Source: Asterionellopsis glacialis (lineage: Eukaryota; Bacillariophyta; Plagiogrammaphyceae; Rhaphoneidales; Asterionellopsidaceae). From it: 27,560 nt of DNA. The DNA lies in assembly GCA_014885115.2 (NCBI GenBank), contig WKLE02000671.1, positions 1 through 27,560 of the forward strand. Reading direction: 5' to 3'. The notes under the pieces are model-generated. The model was given only the letters and a program-made list of their open reading frames with translations. It ran no database searches and was not told the origin of the DNA. Numbering within the stretch: the stretch's first letter is position 1; each line of letters starts with the position of its first letter. A program made the translations under genes and the position numbers. Below, in pieces: positions 10,219-21,500 of this stretch.

Positions 10219-10248
<30 letters not shown>
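10219..10248. repeat. (AG)15 microsatellite
   Basis: Fifteen perfect AG dinucleotides (CT on the minus strand), about 166 bp upstream of the proposed FIT-like start codon, so within its promoter or 5' leader. Confidence 0.97.
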
Positions 10249-10250
<2 letters not shown>

Positions 10251-10653
10251 CTGCTGAATACTCCGGAAGCACGACTTGAATGTACTTTTGTGTGCTCCTG
10301 TTTTTGATATCTTGACAAGTGTCATCAAGAGCATCGACACGGGACAGCGATGATGCAAGACTTTCTTTCTCAAAGAGCAACTTCTTTCTTGCCACAATAG
10401 GTTGGAGAACTTTGAGTTAGTGTTTATCGTACGAAGACAGAACACAAACATCATCCACACTTTTTTTGGAGGGAATCGGTGGGACAATTTTTCAAATCCC
10501 GGCATCATTTTTTAGATCCTAGATGGGACCGTACAGGTATTGTAGGACCTACTTGGGTCTGATCTAGTCCAACCAGCTTTGTATGATACATACTCGTACA
10601 GGTTCCTGGGTTATCGGCATTAACAGGTACCTGTAGAAGGGAATGTATAGAGA

Positions 10654-10670
10654 TACCAGGTACCAGGTAC
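10654..10670. repeat. Tandem TACCAGG motif
   Basis: TACCAGG occurs twice in tandem followed by TAC. Related copies are at 7885-7893, 7918-7926 and, inverted, 10767-10775. Confidence 0.6.
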
Positions 10671-11619
10671 AGTAATTTAAATTGTTTCGGAAGATACGAG
10701 AAACATATGTACCGGTAAACTCCGTGCCATGCAGATGACGACACGTAAGTACTGTAGGGACAATACTACCTGGTACGAAGACGAGTGTAAATAATGGTAA
10801 GTTTCAAACCTAGTAATTTGAAACATTTGTTTTTATTTGAAAGCCAATCAACATGCTTCAAAAAGTCTTTCTGCTGAATCATGACATCACATAAATTTTT
10901 TTCGCGTGACTGCATATAGTTCAAAATCCTAAAACGATTGCCGATAAGTAAGTACGAAGCCAATCATGGATGGTAGAAATTTCAATAAATCATTTGTAGT
11001 ACTTAACGATAATCCAATAATGTGCGCATGTCTGAGGATTAATAAGGATATGATGTTCGGAGGACATTAAGAGAATTTTCTTAGGATTATTCCAAGTATG
11101 GATTAGCCGTGCAAAAGAACGTTCCTCATGCCAATCGCTACAAGACTCAACTCCACTAAATTCATGTTTTCAGAGAAGCCACTCAACAATTTTGTAATAG
11201 TTCCACTAAGCGGTTCCACGCGAGTAAAAGGTATCGGAACAAGATTAAAGGTATCCCCATGAAGAAAACTTCCAAACCACTTGTCGGATGTACGTACGAA
11301 GTAATAGGTACACATGAAAACGAGCCACACACAAACTGGAAAATACAGGTGCAGCTCCGAGTAATTTTATTTGAATCACCGAGACCGTTTGAAGGGATCC
11401 CTTGTACACGAACAACTGTCCAGATTGAACAAAATTGTTCTGTTCCAGCAACTGGAGGGAGCATAGAATCATTGGTGTCTTTCACCTATCTAGTAGACTC
11501 TAGCTAGGGCTTGTCAAGATAGAAAAGGTGCGAAACTATCTGGACGATTTCTTTCTCGTTGTCGTGTTGGATTTTAAGAAAAGGAGAGTTTGGTCTTCTT
11601 CTTCTTCTTTGCAGAAACT

Positions 11620-14263
11620 ATGAAAGCATTCGGAATCCTAGTCATACAGCTATGTTTTTTTTCGTCGGCACTAGTTCTGGAGAAAACAGAGGTAAGCTTT
11701 TTTATTTTGTTCTTTGTTTTATCTTGATTCTATTTTTTTTCTACACAACTGAAGTAGTGAACCCAATAATACTTTCTTGTGTTTCGCTGTGTCTCATCCA
11801 CCCCACTTCTCCCTTCTTCCTTGACACACAACATCATGAACATACGTGTAGGCATGGAAAAAACGTATTGCCACCGCAACATTATCCAGAAATCGTTGCA
11901 AATTATATTGGGAATTCAGAGAAACTGAGGATGGTGATGAAGAAATTCTATCATGCGAAGTTGATATACATGGATACAATCGAATCTATCCTCTGAAAGG
12001 ACTTTCTGAAGAATGGATGGAAATGAACGTAGACCACATTATAAGTGGTGAAACGTATCTTATAACATCACGAGTAGATATTACGGATCATGTGATACAT
12101 GTTCGTGATAGTTGGGGAAATAGTGATGAACTTACCTATGTCGTGCAACAGTCAGATCTAGAACGTATGATCGGATCAAGACATAATGCACGTGAAAAAT
12201 TAGAATTGGACGATGATGATTCACAACGACGACTTCAGGAGAGTCGTTCCAAGGGAGAAAAAAAAACTATGGTAGTTCATGTTAAAACGGCCGACGGTCT
12301 TGAGACTCCTTTCACTGTCTCGCAGCTTGAAGATCTTTTCTTTGGAGCAGATGGATCTGCAGAAAATCTTAAATCACGAATGGGTCAATGTTCTTATGGT
12401 CAGATGCGGATTGAACCATATACTAATACTGATACTGAGATTCAGAATGGAGTTTATTCGCTCAAGTTAGATAGGAACGCCAAAAATGTAAAACAAAATT
12501 TAGTGGTAGATGCTACATTAGCAGCGCTTGAACAAAAATTTGGAGATAATCTTGGGAGAACTTTTGATCATATTTTGATATGTATACCAGAGGGTGTTGT
12601 TGACCCATTTATTGGTAAGGACACTTGTTTTATTTTATTAGTTTTGTGGGTTGGGTCCAAATACAACCTTGCCGTTGATAGGAGTTCTCATTCTGCTTCT
12701 CTTTCATATCTTGTTTGTGTGGTCCCTTCGTGTACTTTTTGAACAACACATAGCTTATGGATTTCAAAATCATTGGCTTACAGTTTTTCATGGCTCATGG
12801 TGCGGAAGCTTGAGTGCACAAGTACACGGTGAGTTAAAACTTATTCCCAAGATACTCTAATCTTGCTCTACGTCTAGAGTCTTTCTTATATTGCCCACCT
12901 CACTAATCACATTTTTTAAAAAACTTTCATTCATTTCTAGAAATTGGTCACAATCTTGGCCTTTCGCATTCGGGAAAAGGGGATTTCAACAATTGTGCAT
13001 ACTGCCCCTACGCAGACCAAGTGTAAGATTCTTTTCATATAAAAAGTCAACTAACAACACGTCGTGTTTTGCATAATTCATTAAATTCTTGTGCTCACCT
13101 TCAAATTCTGTTTATTGTTACCGTCAAACTTCCTCTCCAGTGGATTGATGGGATATACATACCCCGATAGACATGGTCCGAAGATGTGTTTTAATGGGCC
13201 TAAAAGTTGGCAACTCGGTTGGTACAGTAGCAAAAACCTCGATATAAATCCGTTGACAACTATTTGGCGGGGTCGACTGATTGGGCTGGCTGATTATGAT
13301 GTAGATACCAAGAATGAGCAATCAGAATATCGTGTTATCCTAAGGCTTAATTCTCCGAATGCTCCAAGTGGGGCAACAGCTTACTATGTGTCTTTCAATC
13401 GGAAAAAAGGAATCAACGATGGTACCAAGGACGGTTTTGACCAAGTTATAGTTACAAGTCAACGTTCAGAAAAAAATAAAGCTTCCCAACAAGAGGCAAA
13501 GCTAAGCTCATTGCAGAGTTTCAAAATTAATAATTTTGATAAATCGGGAGTGGCCGTAACAATAACGGTGAATTCTATCTCTAGGACTGAATCACCAGTA
13601 TGGTATGCAGATGTTTCAATTTCTTCTCCAACTGCTACAACTGGAACTCCGACTCCCATCCCCACCACTGGTACACCTACGAAATCTCCCACGAGACCAC
13701 CAACAGCATCACCAACTGACAAACCCACACATCCACCCACTGCAAGGCNNNNNNNNNNNNNNNNNNNNNNNNNNNNNNNNNNNNNNNNNNNNNNNNNNNN
13801 NNNNNNNNNNNNNNNNNNNNNNNNNNNNNNNNNNNNNNNNNNNNNNNNNNNNNNNNNNNNNNNNNNNNNNNNACCAACACAAAGTCCGACAAATCCTCCA
13901 ACCAAACCACCAACACAAAGTCCGACAAATCCTCCAACCAAACCACCAACACAGAGACCTACTCCTGTTCCACCAACAACACAGAGACCTGCTCCTATTC
14001 CACCATCAACACCAACCATTACTACCACGACCACCACTACTACTACTACCACCACCACAAATACCGAGTTTAATATCACTAACACAACAACTACCACTAC
14101 AATCACCATCAATAAAAAATCTGAAAGTGTCGATGACGACAACGAAAATGAGAACCAATCGATTGATGGCAGGAAATCTCCCTCCAGTTCGATGCCTAGA
14201 TGGGCATTTTCGAGCTGTATTCTCGTACTATCTTTCGGTTTGTCAATGACATACCTAATGTGA
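11620..14263 (+). CDS. Gametolysin-like (M11) zinc metalloprotease with PT-rich stalk, copy A
   Basis: Five exons: 11620-11691, 11852-12614, 12754-12828, 12941-13022 and 13141-14263; intron phases 0, 1, 1, 2. The total is 2115 nt, so 704 residues including the gap. Exon 1 encodes a signal peptide (MKAFGILVIQLCFFSSALVL). The prodomain-like part contains CKLYWEF, ISGETYL and VRDSWGN. The catalytic motif HEIGHNLGLSHS (H303, E304, H307, H313) is split by intron 3, and the Met-turn LMGYTY is near 333-338, followed by KMCFN and KSWQLGWYS. This is the M11 zinc-binding pattern; gametolysin of Chlamydomonas digests cell-wall glycoproteins. A PTxxPT stalk with a 36-nt tandem repeat and an N gap, then a Thr run, leads to a hydrophobic C-terminus with no cytosolic tail (GPI-signal-like). 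It converges on its paralogue at 14.9-17.2 kb. The last donor could be placed two bases earlier, but the frame requires 13022. Confidence 0.88.
13749..13872. other. Assembly gap (124 N)
   Basis: A run of 124 unknown bases inside the PT-rich stalk of M11 copy A. It directly precedes a perfect 36-nt tandem repeat, so the true repeat number and the exact protein length are unknown. Confidence 0.99.
13873..13944 (+). repeat. 36-nt tandem repeat coding PTQSPTNPPTKP
   Basis: Two perfect copies of a 36-nt unit (13873-13908, 13909-13944), encoding 12 residues each, followed by a partial copy that changes to PTQRPTP. The repeat abuts the N gap, which likely holds more copies. Confidence 0.93.
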
Positions 14264-14669
14264 TACACGGAGGAAAATTCCAAAGGAAGAGAAAGTTGCT
14301 TTTGAGGAATTTCACCACAAAAATATGTAAATTACATGCAAGCAAGACAGGCAGAGAAGGATCTAGGTGACAATTTTAAAATCTAAACATTCCGAGCTAA
14401 AGTTTCACTTGGCATGCTGTAACGATATTTTATCGTTTAAAAAGTTGAGTTAATTTTCACAGTAAGCTTAATTATTATAACGTTAATAAAGTTAAATTAA
14501 GTTATACAGGAGTCTAATTTGTAAAATCCTAGAAATTAATTCTTTCAACGTGTCTGAACAAATCTTGGCCGACAGGTCAGTTACATGTTCAGGGACAGGC
14601 ACTATCTCGACGTAAACATATTATTCGTGATTTTTGTGGCAAAAGTTTATACTTGCTTGTAGCTGGCGA

Positions 14670-14689
14670 GGCTAGCATAAATGCTAGCC
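14670..14689. repeat. Perfect 9-bp inverted repeat (hairpin, 2-nt loop)
   Basis: GGCTAGCAT is followed by AA and its exact complement. It lies between the convergent M11 genes and could form a 9-bp stem in either transcript. Confidence 0.85.
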
Positions 14690-14816
14690 GGAAAGAATCG
14701 ACCAATCTTTTTGGGCTATGCATTGCTGTGCTGTCCTGCAATGTTAGGAATGTCTACCACATTAATGATAAACCCATCTTTGTGAGCTTAGCGGCTCTAC
14801 ACGCAGGAATGTTCAG

Positions 14817-14850
14817 TTTTTTTTTTTTAAATAAAAAAAAATAAAATAAC
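14817..14850. other. T-run/A-run tract, possible polyadenylation region
   Basis: Twelve T are followed by AAAT and a long A-rich run, just downstream of the stop codon of copy B and about 560 bp past that of copy A. It could serve 3'-end formation on either strand; this is inference from position and composition only. Confidence 0.35.
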
Positions 14851-14871
14851 CGGAGTGTGACGGTAAGTTTT

Positions 14872-17196
14872 TCAATGCCTACTTCTCACTCCGCGAGACT
14901 TTTGGTTAAGCACACCTTTGTCCCTTGCCAGGTAGAAAGCAGTCACAATCATGGCAGCGGCGAAAACACTCAAACAGCTTGCTAATACCATCTTTCCCGT
15001 GGAACTGTTAAAAGCATTTTGGGGGGGACTGTTATCGGAAAGCCCTTTGCTACCTGTTTGTGTTAGGGTCGAGGGCGCCATAGATGCCCGTGCTACAGGT
15101 GCGGGCGAGGCTGACGGCTCCATAGTCCATGTTGGATTAGAGGATGGGTGCATTGAGTTGGTTGGTCTGTTTGACAAAGATGGCTGAGATGACTTCAGTG
15201 TAGTAGGGTAGTCTGTTGGATTGAAGCTTGCGAGTTTTGTTGGGCTTAAACTTGCAGTTAGACTGGGTGAAATCGAGGGTGACAACGATGGAATATCCGT
15301 AGGTTGCATTGACGGAGACCCAGTGGGTTGAGGGTCCACGATGGCATTTGGGGATGTGACGGTCACATCAGCATACCATGGTGAGCCCGCCTTCCATATA
15401 AAATTCACCTTGATCGTCACAGTCACCCCGGACTTATCGAAATTGTAAATACGGAATCTCTTTCCAGATTCTAACGATGCTTCCAAATAGGATGTTTGCG
15501 GAACATTATCTTTCGAGGTCTGGCTTATAACTAGTACTTGGTCAGCTCCATCTTTGGTTTCTTGATTGACACCTAACTTACGATTGAAACTGACGTAATA
15601 TGCAATGTCTTCATTTGGAGCTTCCAGCTTTAAAAGAACACGATATTTTGTATCGTCAAGTTCACCATAATCAGCGATTCCAACTAATTGCCCATCCCAT
15701 TGATACTTCAAAGGATAGACCTCAGTACTTCTGTCACTGTACCATCCAAGTTGCCAGCTTTTTGCTGCATTGAAACACATCTTTGGACCATTGTCTTCAT
15801 TATATGTAAATCCCATCATCCCACTGTTTTTTTTTAAATAAAGGAGACAGGTACATTGAGTGCAATCCGTTTACAAAAATTAGTCACACTTGACTCGTTT
15901 CTCCGTATGAAATAGTTTCTTACCTTTGGTCGGCATACGAGCAATACTTACAAGTTCCCTTTCCCGAATGCGTGAGTCCGATGTTGTGGCCAATTTCTGT
16001 TGTTTGGGTACATGATGGTATGAGAAAATGCGTTAGATATTGATTCCATAGCTGGCTAATTTATGTAAGATTTCAAAATGCACTTACCGTGAACTTGAGC
16101 ACTTAGACTTCCACACCATTCGCCATGGTAGACTGAAAGAAAGTCGGAACCCCAGGCATAAGCTGGAATCCACACAAGAAAATGTAGAAGCAGTGAGATT
16201 AGTGAATCGCATTACACTAGCTACGTATGTCTACAAAGCGACTCTGCGCCATATTTTATGTTCTTACCTATGAAAGGGTTTTTTACCCCGTTTGGGATGC
16301 ACACCATGACATGATCAAATTCAGCACCAAGGTCTTCACCATATTCATCACGAAGTTTGTCCAAAGCCGCATCTCGGATGACATCCCGGTCAGTCCCTTC
16401 CGCAACCATGGACGTCAAATCAACTGGAAAGACACCATCTTGAATTCCTGCCTTTGAGGAAGGAACGATATTGAGTTGACCGTAGGAACATGCATCCATT
16501 CTTGATTTGACGGTTTCAACATCTCCATGTGTACCAAATACTACATCGCTCAATTTTTGTAAACTGAACGGAGTTTGAGAATCTGCTGTTCGAATATGAA
16601 GTACCACAGTTTCACGTTGTCCCATGGACCGCGTTGTTGGTCCACGACGATTTGTACCGCTATTCACCCTTTGAAACAAATTGGTTTGGTGTTCTTCTTG
16701 CTCTTCAGCAGCATGGTTATTTGACAAGTACGTCGTTGTCTGAAGATTGGGTCCCCAACTATCTTGCACCAGAATAGTATTGTCGACAGCTTCAAATTTT
16801 GACGATACCAATATTGTTTCACCACTGATGATATACAGGATATTTTTATCTAACCATTGTTCAGAGAGTCCAATAATTGGATATCGTCGTAGTCGCCCAT
16901 CAATTTTCACTTCACCCTCTAACATTCTTCCATCTCCTTCTGCTGTATCTTCATAGCGCCAAAACAACTTGCATTGCTTAATAGGTAAGATCAAAGCATT
17001 TCGTCTACGAAGATGCTGAGAAACGGAAACATAAAAAACAGAACAAATAATCAGAATAAATCATAAGAACATATCGTAAGATTTTGAATCCTTTCGAAGA
17101 CTCGGTTATCTAAAGAAACTTCTTTCTTACCTTATCTTGTCCTTTTACAATATTAACAGACAAATAGAAAATCAACAAAGCTATGAAAGCTCTCAT
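14872..17196 (-). CDS. Gametolysin-like (M11) zinc metalloprotease with PS/PT-rich stalk, copy B
   Basis: Five exons on the minus strand: 17196-17131, 17015-16268, 16162-16088, 15996-15924 and 15823-14872; phases 0, 1, 1, 2. The total is 1914 nt, 637 residues. Exon 1 encodes a signal peptide (MRAFIALLIFYLSVNIVKG). Exon 2 carries CKLFWRYE, IISGETILV and VQDSWGPN. The zinc motif HEIGHNIGLTHS (H296, E297, H300, H306) is split by intron 3, and the Met-turn MMGFTY lies near 323-328, followed by KMCFN and KSWQLGWYS. Exon 3 is 75 nt in both copies. The stalk is PS/PT-rich but lacks the 36-nt repeat. Unlike copy A, the C-terminus has a membrane span (VLASCLSVFAAAMIVTAFYL) and a short basic cytosolic tail, so it is probably a type I membrane protein. 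M11 enzymes cleave extracellular matrix or wall proteins; the substrate here is unknown. Confidence 0.9.
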
Positions 17197-18521
17197 ACTC
17201 TGAAAATACGACTTTGAATAATGGAGACTAAATAGAAACAACCGCCCCGTCAAAATTCAAAGATCAAATGCTATTTCCATCTAATTATATTGCAACTCAA
17301 CCTTCCGTGACTTGCCAATTTATTTTTAAATCAGGGCTTAATTTCTAGAGAGAAGGATACTGTAAAGTTTAAAGAGATTTATCGCGGTGCTGGAGAAGCA
17401 ACCTCTCCTTTCGGCTTATTTTCAAATGTTGACGGGGTCGATGATGATATCACGACCAAGAATTCCACAAGACGTGACCTGCTTGAGATGAGATGTAGGT
17501 CTAAAATCTAGAAAACAGTTCACAGGACCGAAACGAGACACATGTGAGCTTCCAAGGCTTCCGTTGAGTGGGGGTTTCTCAATTTAACGCATATTGTGAT
17601 TACGCATTTTTCAGGTATTTGCGACATTTTTTTAAAAACTTAAAAACCAATGTCCATATTAAATGCATCCGTTGAAATTGAAGTATGAGCGTTGTGACTT
17701 TACTATGTTGCCAAAGTAAACTCCTCAAATGTCATCTTCACTGGTTTTTAACTTACAAATCTTATACAAGATTTTTTAAACTGGAAGAGTCTAAGATACA
17801 TAATAATCCTTGTACGTCTCAGTAGGATATGTTGATCTTCAGCCAGCATACAAATGGATTGTGGAATTTAATGGAGAGGGCAGGTGTCGGATGGAGGAGT
17901 GCGCGCGCATCAAATAGAATTCTTCATAATTGATTTCAACGTATGAAGTACCAAACCTATAAATCAAATTGACATGGCCAGCTCGCAAGGTTCGTTGCCA
18001 CCGATCTACTTTTTGATGTTTTCACTGTTTTTCCGCCAAAATTATTCAAAGCCAAACTTTGAAACTCGTTCTTGACTCTAGAGAGAGGATTCTGTTGCCA
18101 CAACTGTAGTAAGTCACTGAAGGATGTAGAATTGATGTCGTAGTAATAACTTACTTGATCGTAATTTCAACATCACTATATGTTTTGGGGTAAATATTTC
18201 GAAACTCTGCATCCAATCTCTAAACTATCTGAACCAGGAGTGAACCAGGAGTGAACCAGGAGAGCCAGTCCCATGGGGCATTCACCAATGAGCAACAGAC
18301 ATCATGCTAGACTTTCGATTGCTTGAGATTGTCATTCTTATAAATGCTGGTCTTATACATCAATGACTTTCTGATTTGGGCAAAAAGAGATTTGTTATGA
18401 TCTTTCTGGAAAAATAGACTTTACCGAGAATCATAGTGGCTTCCTTTACAATAATCGATAACAGCAAATTTTCTATAATATTTCTAAATTGATTTTAAAG
18501 CTCTAGAGTTTCGGTGGGCCT
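17197..18521. other. Intergenic: promoter side of M11 copy B and 3' side of CLEC16A-like gene
   Basis: About 1.3 kb with no gene seen on either strand. It contains one short tandem repeat at 18231-18262. No tRNA or other RNA gene was recognised. Confidence 0.55.
18231..18262. repeat. 11-bp direct tandem repeat, three copies
   Basis: GAACCAGGAGT is repeated at 18231, 18242 and 18253 (the last copy lacks the final base). It is perfect and lies in intergenic DNA. Confidence 0.93.
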
Positions 18522-21500
18522 TTACAGCAACTCGTCCTCATCTACTTCTATACAGTCTTCATAGTCCTGCATATCTTCTTCGTTTATAACAGTAGGTGCT
18601 ATTCGACCTCCTACAAAATCACCAAATTCTTCTTCATCGATGGATTCGGCAGGGGGTGATGATGGTCCAGATATTTTGCTATCAGCGCTCTCTTGGAATA
18701 AGGAGGATGAGTTACCAGAATCAACGACAGCATTTTCGCTAAACAGTGCATGAATTTGTTGAACCAAATCCCTTTGAAGGACTGTCCTTGACCGCTCCAG
18801 GTATTGCCGTACGATTAAACAGGTTCCCACACTTTCAAATCGGAGTGCCATGTTTCCATTCTTAACTAAATATCCCACACCTTCTTCATGTTGTCGGATA
18901 GCTATATGTAACCATTCACCATCAGGTGCAAAGGCAATAACACTACTAAGCGGTGCACTAAAGATAATTGTACCACGATTTTCGCTGTTTTTTGATTGGC
19001 CGATTCTGCTCTTTGTCTTCACCACGAACAAATCTGTTGGATCTAGTACAAGAACATGCTCCGGATATATGTTGTGGCCAAGCACATCTTCAGTGAACTT
19101 TCTCTTCCTTCGCTGATGGCTATTTTTAGATGAAGTAGCCAAAGAATCAAAACCTCGAGTAGTTGCTGACCCTGCAGGAAAGAATCGGAAGGTTGTGCGG
19201 CCGCGTAAATCTAAATCTGTGCCAACAGCGGGTTTTTCTTTTAAACCACCAATAGTTAGGAGGGTATCATCAGCTATCTCCATCATATCAAACTGAAAAT
19301 GATCTTCTATCCATCTAGGACTAGCTGTACTTGGTCCCAAGGCGCTAGTTAGTTCTGAATGCAAATTTTCAACTGTCTTGCAAAGTGCTCTGTAATGCAA
19401 TGCCATACGAATAGCAAACCGAGCATCTTCCACATCATTGGAACTGACATCACCATACTTGCGAACTAACAGTTCAGGATTCCCACCTTGTGACGTTCCG
19501 TCAAATTTGGACAATGAACAAACTAGTGTTTTTTTCGAAACTCCGCTCGCTGCGGTATCTAACAACTTGGCATTGTATCGATTCCTTATAGCCAATTCCA
19601 TCAAATCTAAAAAGTGTTCCGTAACTCCGGCAGCTCCTTGTAACTTTTTCGCTTGTTTTGCAAAAAAGGATCGCGCCATTCCTAAACCCTGAACTAGTGG
19701 TGAATCATGTAGCATGTCATGAAAAAAGGCAACATCCTTGGTTCCACTCTTTTTCATACAGCTATCGACTATATGGGAAAGCATCGTAAGCGTAAGTGAC
19801 CCGATGCATTCCAATGCTAACGTTGAAACAGCAGAAGCTCGATCATGTTGATCACATAGATATATATTTATTGAATTTGACCAGTCGGAGGCATGGCTAT
19901 TGTGATCGCTATTATCTCCTTCATTCTGCTCTTTGGAAGGAAGCTTAGGAATGAGATGGAGTGATGCAAGTGCTTCCAAATCAAATGCTTCAGACTTGAG
20001 AATACTTTCCAGCAATATACTTGCAGGTATACATCGCCAGTCACCCTTTTTACCTTGCAACAAAGTCAGAATCTCTCTCCGAAACGGGTTTGGTACAGCA
20101 TCTGTATCTCTGTTCCCATTAGATGTGTTAGTTTTCTTTTGAACAATAGCATTTAGCGCTGGTGTCATAATGTAGTCTTCATGAGTAGCGTTGTTTGACA
20201 TTTTTTTCGATGCGCCTCCAACTTTTGACCATGCCCTAGGAGAATCTGGATGCAGTATAGCAACTGCCAACATTCTTAGGAAGGGTGCATATTCTAATTT
20301 TAAGAATATTTGAGACAGAAAGAATACAGATGTCTGAGCAAGTGCATCTGTAGGTGAAATTATATCGCCTTTCTTGCTGTTGTTGTTGTTTGAGACAATG
20401 CTTTTCTTGCTTTGGGTGTTACTTCCAACAAGTATGTCTTCGAGTAGCACATATACAACTCGCTGCAATAGATACTCACATATTCTTACATTTAAAGTTC
20501 GTACTCCACACCACAATACATCATTTAGAAAATCAAGTTGATCATGAAGACTTGTGAGTTGTCCAATGACTGCAGATGACCTCACAGGGTCTACAGCGGT
20601 ACCCGTTGTCAAGGTCGCCAATCTATTGTACCGTTGCAAAAGACGCTGGCATATATGAGATGCAAAATGTCGTTGTTCTTGTTCTGCGGAGGATACCCAC
20701 GATCGGATGGTCGGGTTAGATATTTGCAATACATTCACAAGCAAATTGAGACATGTCAAATGTACGAAGGCATCCGATTGTGCAAGAGAACTAGTAGCGA
20801 CCTCCAATGCCGATGCAAAGATCGGAAAAGAAGATGCGGACGATTCATCAACGGCATCTGCACCCGTAACTTTCAAAAATGGAAATAAGGATGGAGCATC
20901 ACTCAGTTTGAGAGCTAGAGTTTTGAGAAAGTTGACATAAACAGGCATAAGTTCCTCCAGAGCGGGGTCTGTCCATTGACGCATAGGAAGGAAACTTGCA
21001 ACGAGATCATTCACATAATGATTTGACAAAAGATAGTACAATGATGTTGCATCTTGAACATTGGAAAGCAGTATAGAAATCGATTGCAGCACTTGTGCTT
21101 TTACATGGGAAGTCCAAACAACACCATTGAAGTTTGGCCCTATCCCCTCTGTCTCAGTACCATCGTATCTGTTGGAAGGCGGCTTCGCCTTTGCAATATC
21201 CACAAAAAGAGATAACATATTCTTTTCACAAAAGTATTCAAAAACAGCATCAGCCCGTATCCCAAAACCATTTTTCTTATTTTGTGGTTGCCCCTTCCCT
21301 GCTGCTTTTTGTTCGCCATAAACAACTACTTCACCGATGCATCGGATCAACTCCACAACTCGTGATTCGACTGATCGAGCTGCCGCCAATGCAGCTACAG
21401 CTGCATTATCACGAACAGCAAGAGCACCACAATCAGCACCTTCCTTTTGAGAGTTGGGAGTAGCCGATAATACATGAAAGGCGGCCGTCAAATCTCTTCT

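Larger units (their letters stand above)
10054..11619. other. Long intergenic region between divergent FIT-like and M11 genes
   Basis: Upstream of both the FIT-like gene (-) and the first M11 protease (+), so it holds both promoters. It carries an (AG)15 run at 10219-10248, a cluster of TACCAGGTA/GGTACC motifs at 10.6-10.78 kb, and a weak ATG-started 82-codon plus frame at 11259-11507 without recognisable motifs. Minus-strand frames at 10.1-10.5 kb are translations through the AG run (Ser-Leu repeats). Confidence 0.5.
14264..14871. other. Convergent intergenic region between the two M11 genes
   Basis: Holds the 3' ends of both protease genes. It includes a perfect inverted repeat at 14670-14689 and a T12/A-rich stretch at 14817-14850. 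The 63-codon plus frame at 14653-14844 covers the hairpin and has no motif, so I do not call it. Confidence 0.55.

Noticed and set aside
10077..10508. Minus-strand ORFs with long Ser-Leu repeats
   Set aside because: They are translations through the (AG)15 run in several frames, with no other coding sign strong enough to keep them.
11559..11996. 145-codon plus-strand ORF at the start of M11 copy A
   Set aside because: It runs through intron 1 in a different frame; the signal peptide and exon 2 frame match copy B instead.
13459..14283. Long antisense ORF across the M11 copy A stalk (Val/Gly-rich)
   Set aside because: It is the reverse translation of the repetitive Pro/Thr coding sequence and passes through the N gap.
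18850..21463. Many plus-strand ORFs across the CLEC16A-like gene
   Set aside because: All are antisense shadows of a long coding frame with strong family motifs.
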